Source: Tanypteryx hageni
Lineage: Eukaryota; Arthropoda; Insecta; Odonata; Petaluridae
Direction of reading: 5' to 3'
Assembly (NCBI GenBank): GCA_028673005.1
Contig: CM054115.1
Location: 2,170,001-2,234,000, forward strand
DNA: 64,000 nucleotides
Positions 1 to 11,290 of this stretch are shown one piece after another. The position numbers and the translations under genes are program-made. The notes below the pieces were generated by a model. That model did no database searches and was not told where the DNA came from. It worked only from the letters and a program-made list of their open reading frames with translations. Within the stretch, counting starts at the first letter, position 1. Each line of letters starts with the position of its first letter.

Positions 1-647
1 TGTCATCTGTGATTTCAGGCACGTCTTGATTTGAGCCATATGTGAAAATGTTGATTCACAACAATAAGTTGTGCCAAAACAAGAGAGTAAACGATGAGCA
101 TATTGATGCAGTCGTGGGTATTCTTCCATATTTCAATGGGATCCTTTTTACTGTCAAATAGAGGTTTCAGAATGTTATCTTCTGAGAGCTTAATCAACTC
201 CATCTGCAAATCCTCAGGTGCATTCGAGACATCAACCAGATGTGGCTGAAAAGCTAACATCAGTGTGGCATCATGTTTCTCAAAATCTTTAAATCTGTCA
301 TTGTATTCTTTAATCAAGGAGTCTAAAACACCTATATATTCATTCATATTCCAATTTTGCAAGTTTTTATTCATATCTTGTTTATCAATTACCTTTGCCA
401 GTTCAGGAAAATGCTTGGCTGAAACAACTGATCTGGTAAGGCCAATTTTAGAAAAATTCAACTTCTTCTGAAATGACTGAATTTGCTGCCACATTTCATA
501 TTTAGTTTTACCTTGTAGAGAAGTATTCAAATGATTTTGTTTTGACATTATATCATACAAAAATGCAACATTTCTGCAGAAATCTTTCTTAAAAAATTCA
601 CAAGGTTCATTCTGTTCTTTAAAAAAACTCTTGACTTGTTTTCGCAA
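1..647 (-). pseudogene. hAT transposase C-terminal half, broken (GTF2IRD2/ZBED5-like lineage)
   Basis: An open frame of about 210 codons (15-647, minus) resembles the C-terminal half of hAT transposases of the type domesticated as GTF2IRD2, ZBED5 and EPM2AIP1. It has the FCRNVAFLYDIMSKQN segment, a long helical middle, and a FDSKKDPIEIWKN stretch ahead of the dimerisation domain. The last ~25 codons of this frame are not family-like. In another frame the first ~100 bases encode FGTTYCCESTFSHMAQIKT, the typical hATC signature, so a frameshift lies near 65-110. The copy runs off the left edge of the window. The N-terminal zinc finger and first catalytic region are not visible. It looks like a dead transposon remnant, not a domesticated gene, because the conserved C-terminus is out of frame. 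Confidence 0.75.
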
Positions 648-1098
648 AGCTAAATGTTTTTCTAGTACTTGACCTTGTGACAGCCTTTAGAATGATATGG
701 AAGATCAACACTAAATGTTTCATTGTCATATTGAAACATGGTGCGAAACTGATGATGCCGTGTAGCATTTGCTCAAATGTAGTTCACAATACCAATAACT
801 ATATGTAATGTGTCATTTAAAACAGTAGATTTGGTGCAAAGATTCTGCTGATGCAAAATACATATATTTTGTTTGTTCTTTCTGTAACTTTCATGCTAAA
901 ATCATATACAAGTTTGAGTATGTTTAGACAAGTATGCAAAAGGCCGCATGCGGCCTTAAGGCCACCGGGTCCCCATCCCTGGGATAGAGCCATGGTTATA
1001 TGGTTCAGTCAACAATGGACACAGGGGATTCTGGTCTCTGGGATAGTTTGCACTGCTCAAGGGAAGTATTTTTTCTATGAGTTAAAATTACATTGAGA
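648..1098. other. unassigned AT-rich stretch with a short GC palindrome
   Basis: No coding similarity seen. A perfect 16-base palindrome (AGGCCGCATGCGGCCT) lies at about 941-956, in a small GC-rich patch with CGGGTCCCCATCCCTGGGAT nearby. Short frames here look random. Confidence 0.4.
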
Positions 1099-1099
1099 T

Positions 1100-2504
1100 T
1101 TCAATGCATCCTCTGGTTGGTTTACAAGATTTAAACAGTGATATGGCATTAGGCAAATAACTGTTCAAGCCCAGAAACTGAGTTGTGATGAACGTGCAGC
1201 TGTCCAATTTAGGCATCAATTTCAGCAATTCATTGGAAAAGAAGGTCTCATACTGGAACAAATTTTCAACGCTAACGAAATCGGTCTATATTGGAAATGT
1301 TTACCAAACAAAACATTAGCGCATGAAACTGAAAGGAGCACTTCAGGTCACAAAGATCAAAAACTACGGTTAACAGTTTTGTGTTGTGGAAATGCTGCTG
1401 GAACTCTTTTTTTGAAACCCTGTGTAATTGGAACTGCAAAAAAACCTTGTGCTTTTTCAGGAATTGAAGTTTTTAATTTACCCGTTCATTACTACAACTT
1501 TAAATCAGCTTTGATGGTCCGAGAAATTTTTAGTGACTGGTTTACAAAAAATTCATCCCATCAGTGTGTCAGAATTTGAAATGCAATCTGCCACAAAAAG
1601 CTGATCTACTTTTGGATATTGCCCCTAGTCACCCAGGTGAAGAAATTTAAAAATCAGACAATGGGAACATTTTTGTGAAATATTTGCCGCCAAATGTGTG
1701 TGTTGATCCAACTGATGGACCAAGGAGTATTTCTAAACTTTAAAATTATTTATAAAAGAAACTTGTTGCATACATTAATTATGGAAGGTAGTGATTTATT
1801 GACATTATGGAAAAAAATAATTGTTAGATGCGATTTATGAAATTTTGACTGCATGGATATCGATCAAAGGCATAACATTAAAAAAATCATTTCGAAAAAT
1901 AATACTGCGAAATGACGAAGAACTTCTTGGTGATGACAATAATACTGATAAAGAAGCATCTGAAGTGTTAAATGATTTGCAACAGATTAGTGGTTTTGAA
2001 ATGTTAGTTGAGGGAGCAGTTTTTGAGTGGTTTAATTCAGACAAAAATTTGACCAGTCATGAAATGTTGAGTGATGACGAAATAGCACAACGGGTTATAA
2101 ATGAAGAAGAATAAGCCCAACCCCAAACAAAGACCCAGAAGAGGATTTGCTGCCGACAAACAAAATCGGTCACAGTGCTGCTTTGTCTCATGTGGAGGCT
2201 TTACTTGACTATGTGGAGCAAGAGGACGATGTCGCTCTTACTGATAAGATGATGCTGCATACTTTATGCACTACCATTCGTAGGAAGGCCAACCAAGGGA
2301 AAAAGCAAACTTCATTGCTTTCCTTTTTCAAAAAATAATAAGTTTGTTTAAACTGTGTACTTCTATAAATACATAGGTATATATGTATTAATATTTTTGT
2401 AATTATATTTACATTTATGCAATATTTTCGAATTTTTCTTTCAATTTGTGGATTATCCAGGGAACTTTATTTCTCAACATTCCCGTATAATCGGGAGTCG
2501 ACTG
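1100..2504 (+). pseudogene. Jerky/Tigger-like (pogo superfamily) transposase relic with right terminal repeat
   Basis: Broken DDE_1 transposase of the JRK/TIGD type. From about 1150 one frame reads QAQKLSCDERAAVQF, then IFNANEIGLYWKC (first catalytic block, with Asn where the family has Asp), then LTVLCCGNAAGTL. A frameshift near 1555 precedes LLLDIAPSHPGEE (second catalytic block, Asp kept) and a PTDGP remnant of the third. The acidic C-terminal region is in 1821-2114 and 2147-2338 and ends QTSLLSFFKK, a PCNA-interacting-peptide-like tail known from pogo/Tigger proteins. The 3' end at about 2460-2504 reads outward as CAGTCGACTCCCGATTATAC, a Tigger-type terminal repeat, followed by TA (2505-2506). 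I did not find the left terminus, and the N-terminal DNA-binding domain is missing. Nonfunctional. Confidence 0.75.
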
Positions 2505-2649
2505 TAACTAGAGTAATTGCAATCTGATACAATTTTATGGTGTGCAAGGATAGCTTTTGATTTCTCTTAAGACAATTTTTTCACTCCATTATAGACTAAA
2601 TTCATTTTGGTACACTAATTAAGTTTCTTGTTAGAAGATAGGGGTAGAC

Positions 2650-3340
2650 ATGGCTACAAAGAGGAAATACAAGAAGTTAAATATTTCAGAAAAGTTGAAT
2701 GCGATTTATGAGGTTGATAAAGGAGTGAAATCCAAAACAAAAGTTACTAAAAAATATGTTATTCCATTTTCAACTTTCTCGATGTTTCTGAGAAATTGTG
2801 ATGCAATTGAAAAACAACTAGAGAGAGGAAACTACATCGGAATGAGAAAAAGTACATGGGGTGAAAAACATGATGATGTAGAGAGTGAATTGTTAGTTGT
2901 TTTTTTCAGTGAAGGGCAAACAATATTCCATTACCATTGCCTATGGTGAAAGAAAAAGCCAAAAATATTGCTCTCAAGTTAGGCAAAGAGTTTAAATGTT
3001 CCAATGGGTGATTGCAATGATTTAAAAAAACGGCAAAATATCGTAACACTGTGTGTTAGGGGGGAAGGATCTTCAGTTGACGTAGAGGCTGCAGAAAGAT
3101 GGCGAGAAAGTGTTGAAGCCCCTTTTGCAGAATTATGCGCAAAAGGATATTTTTAATATGGACAAATGTGGAGTGTTCTACAACCTCTTGCCAGATAGGA
3201 CACTAGCAATGAAAGGAGAAATATGCAGAGGGTGGATAAGAGCAAGGAAAGACTAACCGTACTGTTTTGTTGCAATGCAGATGGCAGCAAAAAGTTGCAA
3301 CATTTGATCATTGGAAAATATGAAAGACGTCTTTATTCCA
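2650..3340 (+). pseudogene. Tigger-like transposase fragment (CENP-B N-terminal domain)
   Basis: Starts MATKRKYKKLNISEKLNAIY, the CENP-B/Tigger N-terminal helix-turn-helix (K..LNISEKL.AI...D.G.K..T...Y.IP.ST.S.FLRN). The open frame ends at 2949. Downstream, with several stops and frameshifts, are VDVEAAERWRESVEAPFAEL, then NMDKCGVFYNLLPDRTLAMK (first catalytic block, Asp kept) and ERLTVLFCCNADGSKKL. This copy differs clearly from the neighbour at 1100-2504: the start is preserved here, but nothing is left beyond roughly the middle of the DDE domain. No terminal repeats identified. Dead copy. Confidence 0.75.
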
Positions 3341-5254
3341 GGTTCTTGGATTACTTCATGTATAGTGCTTTATCGTAGATCTCTAACTCTTCCTAATAAG
3401 TTTTTTGAAAAAACTTCAAATAAGGATAAACAAAGATTCTAGAAGCACGCAGGGACAAGAGAGAGAGAGGAGGTAATATCTTTGAATGGGCTTGTTTGTG
3501 CATTGATGTCAGATGTCTTTCTCTCCTTCACTCTCATTATATCATTCCCAAGAAATGCTGAACCAAGCACTAGCCTAGATCTGAAGACCATTCCTCCTCC
3601 CTTTCCATATAGCTCTCAAATGTTGACACATAAGAAATAATGTTCTTCTCAAGAGTGAGAGACCTCACAAAGCAGATAAACAGTGCCTACATCCTCTTCC
3701 ACCATGCAGTAGCTTTTGTGCTGAGGTTTAGTTTGTCTCAGCATTGAATAGGGGTTTTTAAAAGCCACAATTCGCATAACTACACAAAAATTCAATCACA
3801 AAATTTTATGTTATTTATTTATTTAAAAACTTAGTGCTTCAAGTTGGCGATCTGCCAGGTGATAACATAAGGAAACCTCGTAGGTTTCTCACACTTCCAA
3901 CAACGAAATTTGAAGACAAACAGTAGGACAGCAATAAAAAAATCTATAGTAATGACATAACAAAAATATTACTCATAAAAATATCACTGCAAATAAGAAA
4001 ATTCAAAAGTTTCAAAAAGAAAGGAGAAATAATATTTTAAAAATCACAAAAGAATGTATAATATAGGTAAAAAGAAAACAGAAAAAATTGCAGAATTAAG
4101 CACAATAGGAAGGTTCAAGGTTACCGTTTTTAAATATATCAAGGTTTTTCAGCTTGAAGAAAATTTATTGCTTCAAAAAAATAGAGAAATTAGTGATCTG
4201 GCGTACCCAATATGCCCGCACGTGAGGTTTTTGTCCGACGTACTGGGTACGCAGGATAATGCTGAGGTGTTAAGAATGGTTCTTAAAATTTTAAGAGATT
4301 GTCCATAAAATACGTCATGCTTATGTTTGCCGTTTTAGTTTTCCCTTCCCTTATACTCGGCGTGCTATGCTAAGCTTGACCCCTAACCCTCCCTCCTGCC
4401 TGCATGATGCAATTCATGGATTTTAATCCCCTTGCCAGCAGTCTGCGAAGGAGAATGCATTGAGTACATATTGTAGAAAAGAATTCGTAAGTAATTGTAA
4501 AATCATCACCTGTCATAACAAATACGACCACGTTATTTTGAGAGTACGTATATTTTATTACAGCTGTGTGATGTGGGTGGAAATAAAATTACATTGCATT
4601 GTATGAAATTGCCTAGAGCTAATAAAGAATTAATTAATTATTTTTGACCATACCGATGGCATGGAAAGTTTGAACGAAATTGGAGAGAATTACTATGTCA
4701 TGGTTCCTATCTATTATCTATACAATATTTCACACATACAATTTCCCAATCTTTTTAGCATGCATTTTCATAATCTTTTGGCTGAGTATGCATGGTTGAA
4801 AATGTTTTCTTCGAAAACGTGGCATAAAAAAGTAAATTTAAATACACACTGGGAAAATTGGGATGTTCACTCAATCCTATTTATCACATGCGGTGGTGTT
4901 CGTGAATCATGAATGAGGTGGTCACTTCATCTCTATTCATGAATTCACCAAATGTATGAACTTCTAAGGTCAATATATTTTGTAGCAGAATGGATAGATA
5001 ATACTATATTGCGATTTTACTGTCCAAGTAGCAGATCATAAGAAATTTTGATTTTTTTTCAAGTTCATTTTTTTCAAACCTGGACAATTTGAAGTTGTAT
5101 TTATGTGATCCCTTGAACTTCGAAATAATGTGGTTTTACTGTACAATATTTAATGGCATAATCCTTTCCCTAGCATTATTCTTGCAGTATAATTTGTAGA
5201 TGCAAAAAATGGTATATTTTAATCCTGGCATAATCCTAGTGCCTCATTCTTCAG
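3341..5254. other. stretch without recognisable gene; possible piggyBac-type end near 4210-4275
   Basis: AT-rich sequence with no coding similarity. At 4203-4255 an inverted pair GCGTACCCA ... TGGGTACGC sits just left of GGTGTTAA (to about 4275). This resembles the subterminal inverted repeats and TTAA of a piggyBac-type MITE end, but no partner end was found. The short open frames here (4054-4308, 4661-4912) resemble no known protein. Confidence 0.3.
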
Positions 5255-6375
5255 CATTCTTTACAAAAAGTAAATAATGAACACTTTATGGTCTGTTCAT
5301 GTTCATCTATCTGTCCATACATCCTTAGGTTTCATATCTGAAACTACTGGGCAGATTTTCATTAAGTTTTGTATTTAGGAATTTAGGGCAAATAAATAAG
5401 AAAATAATATAAATAGTTCACAAAACCTAATCAGATTACTACTTTACTAGATACATCAAGTATGGAAAGGTGTACTCCATGTTGGAATACACAAAAGTTT
5501 CCAAAGGCATTCTTTAATATTCATGTTATCATGTCAAAAAAAGATAAATATTAATGAATTAGTCTAATGACTAAGTGATGCAAAATGATATATCAGAGGC
5601 GATGTCAAGAAAATATTGAATTTGTGATTTACCAATTTATTTTATAATTTATGGTAATTAATATAACAATTGAAAATTATTTAAAACATCCTCACTTGAA
5701 ATGGGTAGTAGTGGTCATTATGCTCACATTCATTCCTTCAAGATAAATTATCCATTTCTTTTCACATGCAAAAGCTGTGTATATGTAAAGAAACTATACA
5801 TATTTATGACACCTTACCTAAATATGCCACCTGGAATGGTAGCGAAACATATTTACAGTAGATTGTTTCATTGACAATTAAAAACTGGAAAAAATTTTAA
5901 ATTCACAGTGAAATACAACTTTCTCATTTTAATTTCGTTTCACAGATGAAACATGCAGATGGACACAACCTGACCATAAGGCATTCATTTTTTATTTCTT
6001 GTAACGAATGCCTAAAAAATGAACTTTCTGTCATATCTCATAAAATATTAGTCATACCAAATAAGTCTTCAAAATAAATTTGTGGAGTTAGTGTAAAAGA
6101 ATATTTCTTGTCCTATACATATTTATAGGAATTGCCATTTTAAAGGAACTTAAGTAATTCTGGCTATAATAATCCAAAAGATTGATTAGCCAAAATACAT
6201 AAAAACAAAGCCGTAATTAACTTTGAACCTGTAAAATTTCTTGCATGGTTTTTTAAGTTTGTCAATCAAAACAATCTTCATAGCAACTGAAGTAAACGAG
6301 ATTTGCTATAAATACATAAATTCATTTAATTTTCTTTCATGACCATGCAGCATTTATTTATTTAGAAATGATTTC
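5255..6375 (+). repeat. interspersed repeat R1, copy A, with an internal insertion
   Basis: 5255-5450 (TCATATCTGAAACTACTGGG ... GTATTTAGGAA) and 6010-6375 (CATATCTCATAAAATA ... TTTAATTTTCTTTCATGACC) match the two halves of the block at 10805-11290. About 550 bp of unrelated sequence separates them here. A partial relative is at 8845-9010. No coding capacity; presumably non-autonomous, class unknown. Confidence 0.55.
5813..5860 (+). ncRNA. decayed hammerhead-like core, PLE family 3 type
   Basis: ATGCCACCTGGAATGG ... GCGAAACA matches almost base for base the hammerhead-like core at 33622-33665. The CUGANGA block is mutated (CTAAATA) and the GUC triplet is lost, so this is an inactive relic of a PLE family 3 tail inside the sequence interrupting repeat R1. 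Confidence 0.45.
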
Positions 6376-6399
6376 ATATAGCTTTAAAATGCCATTTAC

Positions 6400-8085
6400 A
6401 GTGAAATATAAAATCACAAATATAACATCAATAAATAACATCAAATAATAAAATTAGCATATAGTGTCACTTACTTAAAAACTGAGAGGACAGTTTCATG
6501 AAAGAGGGAAATGAGAGGCGAAAAACATCAAGATCAGATGAGAGGGAATTTAATAAGGATGGAAGACGGAAGAAAAGAGAATGCTGGATAAATTATTATT
6601 GTATTAGTGTGAAGAAGGTGGGATCATCAGGTTGATCTAGAGGGTACATGAAAGTTGAAAAAAGATAATAACTCAAGGCTATTAATATGAGAATTTTGAA
6701 TTTTGTGGAGAAAAGAAATATCTTGTATATGATAATTGGTAGAGATATTGTCAATAGCTATTGTGGAGAGGAATGTTGTTTGTAGCATAACGAAATGAAG
6801 GAAAACGTATCCTAGTCATTTTTATAAAAAATTCATAATTAGCTCAAGGGAGTGTAAATCAGTTATGCAGGATGAGGACCAAATTGGTGAGCAATAGGAA
6901 ATTACTGAAAGTACAATAGAGCAGAAATACGTCCTCAAAGCCACAGGATGTCTCAGTTCTGTGTATCTGTAAAGAATGCCAAGAAGAGAGAGAGAGCCTT
7001 TTTCTTCATCGTGAAAAATGTGTTCTGAAAAGCTGAGTTTAGTGTCTGAGAATAGGGTTTTTGCGGAGAGTGGCAGAGAGTACACTGCATTTAGGCAAGT
7101 TTAGTCGCAGTTACCAGGTATCGCACCAATTTGTTACATTATTAATCATATATTGGAAGGAAAGATAATCAGGGAGAGAATCAATTGGTTAAAAAACTTT
7201 CCAATCATCGGCATATAATAAAATTTCAGCTTGTGAAGTAGATACTGAAATTGCTACGTCATCTATAAACAAATTAAATAAATAAGGTCCAAGGACACTG
7301 ACTTGGGGAACACCAGATGATATCATTGACCAGTCAGAAGAAACACCACAGATACTAACACATTCTCTTCTATTAAGTAGCTGAAAATCAGGCTGAGAAA
7401 ACAACCATGAACACCAAAGCAGTGTTGGAGTTTATCTAAAAGAAGTGTGTGATTTAAAGAATCAAACACTTTAGTGAGGTCTAAAAATACGGTTTCTAAC
7501 TAAGATTTATTTGCTATTTCGTCAATGGTATGTTTCTGAAAAACAGCCAAGTTAGTTAAACAGGATCGGCTGGGAAGAAAACCATGCTGCTTTGATGAAA
7601 TATGGGGTGATGTGAAATAATAGAGGCGATTTAGGACAATTTTTTCACAGACAGAGGAGAGAATGGGAAGGTTAGAGATTGGATGATAGTTAGCGGTAAT
7701 GGATTTTGAATCGGATTTGTGAATAGGAACAACTTTTGCAGATTTCCATTTGGTGGGAAAAATCCCTGCCAAAAAACAGCTGTTGAGGATGATACTTAAA
7801 GGAGTAGAGAGAGAGGAAGCACAATTTCGTACAAAAACAGGGCTAATGCCATCAGGGCCTGAGGAATGATAAGGTGATATCCTATTAAGATACTCAAGCA
7901 CTTCCTTGGGGTTAGTTTGGATATAAGACAAAGAATCAGAAGTGACAGGTGAAAGTAAATGGACATCATTCAAGTTGACACTTGTGTTATTACCAGGTAT
8001 AAAATAGTCAGAAAAATATTTATTAAATAAATCAGGCCTAGTAGATCGTACAACCTTTGATTGGTCATATGATGAAGAAAATAAA
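6400..8085 (-). mobile_element. LINE relic, Jockey/CR1-like reverse transcriptase
   Basis: Decayed non-LTR retrotransposon read right to left. From 8075 one frame gives STRPDLFNKYFSDYFIPGNN. The open frame 7973-7500 carries the start of the RT domain (SSGPDGISPVFVRNCASSLS, KWKSAKVVPIHKSDS, KQHGFLPSRSCLTNLAVF). 7404-7189 carries [19 protein letters not shown] and the catalytic block [10 protein letters not shown]. 7085-6822 carries the thumb and C-terminal region (VISYCSPIWSSSC). Further frames down to about 6500 give a LFFRLPSLLNSLSSDLDVF tail. At least three frameshifts or stops separate these blocks. No endonuclease domain is seen, so the copy is 5' truncated near 8085. Clade is uncertain: Jockey, CR1 and related clades share these motifs. 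The same tail recurs at 28680-29081. Confidence 0.8.
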
Positions 8086-8844
8086 TGAACTTAAATACCA
8101 TGTTTACTCTAGTAATACCCGCATGTGTGAAACTTCCATTTTTAAGAGCTAAAAATCTGGAAAAACTGGAATTCATGTAGTGTCAGCACTTACAAAATTT
8201 CAATTTAGATATTTTTCAGCAACATCAGTTGAATATTTGTTTTTCTGAAAACCAGAATAACTTAGTTTCATTCGACTCATCAAAAACAAAAATATGCAGG
8301 GTTTTATTCATTTAATTGATCCCATGAAAGCTTTCACTCATATAAAAATTGCATGCCCTTTCATTCATACATGCTTTTATTATGTGCATTCGTAAACTTG
8401 TGGAGTGCCTACTAGCATTGTCAAGTACGTCACCTGCATTTAATAATTGCCTATCTAGAGAGAAACATTTCAATTGTAATGGATTGTATTAACTAGGAAA
8501 TGTTTTGAGCAAATTTAAGTAGAGAATCATCTATTCATATGCCTGGTGTTTGTATTATTATTCATGTTGAGTATTTCCATTTATGTTTACTCCTGTTGCT
8601 TTTCTAGTAGCTTAAGCATTTTTTGCGGAGGTGCTCATGTAAACCTGTGTTAATTAAGAAATCGGTTCTTACCACGCTAGCAGATATGTGTTGATTATAA
8701 AAATACAAATCTGTAAATATGCTCTTCCTCCACTTAGTGAGAAATTTACAATTGCAGGTGAAGGAATAACAAACAAGTGTCACCATGAAGTGTTGCAACT
8801 GTCTTGGTCGCCTTGCCTTAGTGCCAGCCCTACCCAATATTAGG
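8086..8844. other. no recognisable feature
   Basis: AT-rich, apparently unique sequence with no coding similarity. The 8604-8921 minus frame overlaps the R1 relative and is not protein-like. Confidence 0.4.
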
Positions 8845-9010
8845 CATTCTTTACCAACAAAGCTGTAATAGCGGAATGCCTTATGGGCATATCTGGTCCG
8901 TCTGTCCATCGTAACTTTCATCTCCTAGACTGCTGGATGGATTTTAATTTAATTAAGTATGAGTGATCTTTATTAAAATTTATCGCTCATTTGTGATTTT
9001 ACATAATTAC
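8845..9010 (+). repeat. repeat R1, partial copy C
   Basis: GGCATTCTTTACCAACAAAG ... GGAATGCCTTATG ... TCTGTCCATCGTAACTTTCA ... TGGATGGATTTTAATTTAA follows the same order as 10811-10930 (GAATGCCTTATG, CTGTCCACATGTTTCAT, GCGGATGTTGATGAAAT). Diverged. Confidence 0.4.
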
Positions 9011-9640
9011 TTTAACCTTTAAAGGACTAGCATACATTTAAATGCCATCTGGGAGTAGGGTCTGTTGGCCGTGCATACAATATATTGTACGCTGAGACTT
9101 AAAGCCTTTTCTGTTTGCATAGAGGATGCTCCTGCCTCGGAATCAGCAGCTGGATGCTCTAGTCACCCATCAGTATGACCTAACATGACTCTGGAGTGAA
9201 AATATTTGAGTGTGAATGTATATCATGATGAATTAAGCATTATAAATACCAAAGAGAAATAGCAGTTCTCTCTTGAATTGCAGTTCTATGGAGGAGGATA
9301 CAGCTACACAGCAAATACATCGTTCTCTCTCTCTCACCTCTTCATTTTCATTCACTTATACACTGAGAGCATAAAAATCATTATTGTATCATTTCTTTAA
9401 AAGTTTTTACATGTGAGGATCTTTCATTGGTATTTCCTTACTTGATTTTTTAAAATTGATTCAGTCTATATGCGAGTTTAAATTCGGAATTGATTTTTTT
9501 TGCTTGCAAGATTAAACACGCTTAGACAAATGCATTTTCTCATGCAATTAGTATTTATCACCTTACATTCCACACATCTGTATACGAGATACAAGATACT
9601 TGTTACATTGTAGACGCATTAGGCATATGTTACATTGTAC
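9011..9640. other. no recognisable feature
   Basis: AT-rich, no coding or structural signal supported. Confidence 0.35.
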
Positions 9641-9729
9641 TTGAAAAACATCCGAGTCAAGAATAGACCGGGTTCAATCGGCGGCTGAACCCCTCAATAT
9701 TCATTGAATTGATGCTATAAGTGTGTCGG

Positions 9730-9890
9730 CATATTCTTTGTAATTACGATAGTGAGTTTTTACCCATCTGTTATTTTAACAATGGGTGACAAAAAGGGTT
9801 GAGAAAAAGGTTCTTTCAAATCCCAGGTTAACAGAGAAATCCGACGAAGTTATGATATGAATCAAGCCAGGGTCCCTTTCTTGATATTCT
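9730..9890 (+). pseudogene. short Tigger-like N-terminal fragment
   Basis: GAGTTTTTACCCATCTGTTA ... AATGGGTGACAAAAAG ... AATCCCAGGTTAACAGAG ... GAAGTTATGATATGAAT matches 19000-19130 closely. The fuller copy there continues into a Tigger-like DNA-binding region, so this is probably the start of the same transposase family, cut off here. Confidence 0.4.
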
Positions 9891-9899
9891 GGAACAATT

Positions 9900-10300
9900 T
9901 GATATTATACAGTGTGGCTTCAAAAAACTTTGAAGTTTTAAATGATACTTTGTATCCTTTTCATTCTCCACTTCTCGACCTCCCACTAATCTAATTATTC
10001 CTGCCAATTATCCCCATTGTCTTCTCATTATCCAACTTACTGGACATCACTAAGCTCAACCATTTTCTCCTCCTCCTCTTCCCACGAACATACCTTCACT
10101 CCTTTCCTCCAATGATGTTCGCTCCACAATTCCTTTCTTTATTCTCCCCAACTCACCCTCCCCCGCCCACCCATTGTACCTATTACTATAAATTGCTGCC
10201 GGCTTTGAATTTATTCACCTGACGATGTTGCATTACAATGAAACCTAGGTCGTTTTAAATAAATTTATGTGGAATTGCAACAAGTCTCTTTATTTTACAT
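9900..10300 (+). mobile_element. 3' tail of a Penelope-like element (family 5)
   Basis: A C-rich block (about 9960-10190, unlike the AT-rich surroundings but like the 3' untranslated regions of the PLEs at 24.0 and 60.6 kb) leads into a hammerhead-like core at 10219-10251. No reverse transcriptase remains. Assignment to a PLE rests on the C-rich tail and the ribozyme-like motif in the same order as the better-preserved elements. Confidence 0.45.
10208..10270 (+). ncRNA. hammerhead ribozyme candidate, PLE family 5
   Basis: Core CTGACGA at 10219-10225 (fits CUGANGA), a stem-loop TTG-CATTA-CAA, GAAA at 10240-10243, then A-C / loop CUAG / G-U and C at 10251. This gives a two-base-pair helix III and a GUC cleavage triplet. 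Flanks AATTTATT (10208-10215) and AATAAATT (10258-10265) are exact reverse complements and could form the distal part of helix I. All conserved core positions are present. This is the best-preserved motif in the window, but activity is untested. Confidence 0.6.
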
Positions 10301-10804
10301 TATGAAGAAATTACACCATGTGATGTCTGAAACCATTAAATATCTCTATATAGCAAATTAAAAGCAATGTGGTATGGGTCCGTACCATGCACAGATCCTG
10401 TTGCTGAAGGGTTAATATGTTATAGTATCACTTCAAACTGATGGATTTGACTCAAAATATTGCTTGAATTTTTACATTATAAAATCACGCAGCTGCAAAC
10501 CAAATATTGAATACCAGAAGTTCGAAACCCATCATTTATTTTTTGTTAGATATTTTTGCAGAACTATCTTTCGTTGAACTAATTCATCATCCTGATTTTT
10601 GTATGTCCAACATAGCTCTTTCCCCTCATGAAATAAAGGAAATTCAGACTTGCTCATCCTGTTTGAAACTGATAACACATCTAGCATAAAAATTTATTTT
10701 ACGGCATAGTTTACGAACAACTTCCATCATCGATATATGTGTCGAAAATCGAATGCCGTCGTGGAAAAATATGGCGGAGTGAGGTGGTTGCTTTTTGGTT
10801 AGCG
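10301..10804. other. no recognisable feature
   Basis: The 10507-10689 plus frame is open but resembles nothing known. Repeat content not recognised. Confidence 0.3.
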
Positions 10805-11290
10805 TCTGCTTTGGAGGTGTTCTTTACAATAAATAAAAAAGAATGCCTTATGTTCAGGTCTTGTCCTTCCATCTGTCCACATGTTTCATCTCAGAAACTA
10901 CTTAGCGGATGTTGATGAAATTTGGTATTTAGGACATAGGGGCTGAGAAACTAAGAAAATTATATATATAGTTTACGTGACCTAATTGGGAGTGCCCCTT
11001 TACAGGTGACAAAAAATGATCTTTTCTTTATATCTCATACAATATAACTTATAACGAAAAAGTCTTTAAAAAACTTTGTAGAACTGATCAAATAACATAT
11101 GTTTTGTTCACTACATTTTTATTGAAGGAGTAGCCTATTTCAAGAAAATCAAATGAGAAAGTCATAATTCACTTAGGACCACTGTTTTTTTTGTTGTCAA
11201 CGAAAACAATCTTCATGATGACTGATGTACACAATAACTGCTGTAAAATACCTAATTAATTTAATTTTCTTTCGTGCGCATGCAACATTA
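10805..11290 (+). repeat. repeat R1, copy B
   Basis: Most compact copy of R1: GAATGCCTTATG, CTGTCCACATGTTTCATC, GATGAAATTTGGTATTTAGG, ATATCTCATACAATATAA, AACAATCTTCATGATGACTG, TTTAATTTTCTTTCGTGCGC. These blocks occur in the same order at 5255-6375. Non-coding. Confidence 0.55.

Noticed and set aside
8604..8921. 105-codon minus frame as a gene
   Set aside because: Overlaps a partial R1 repeat; composition not protein-like and no family recognised.
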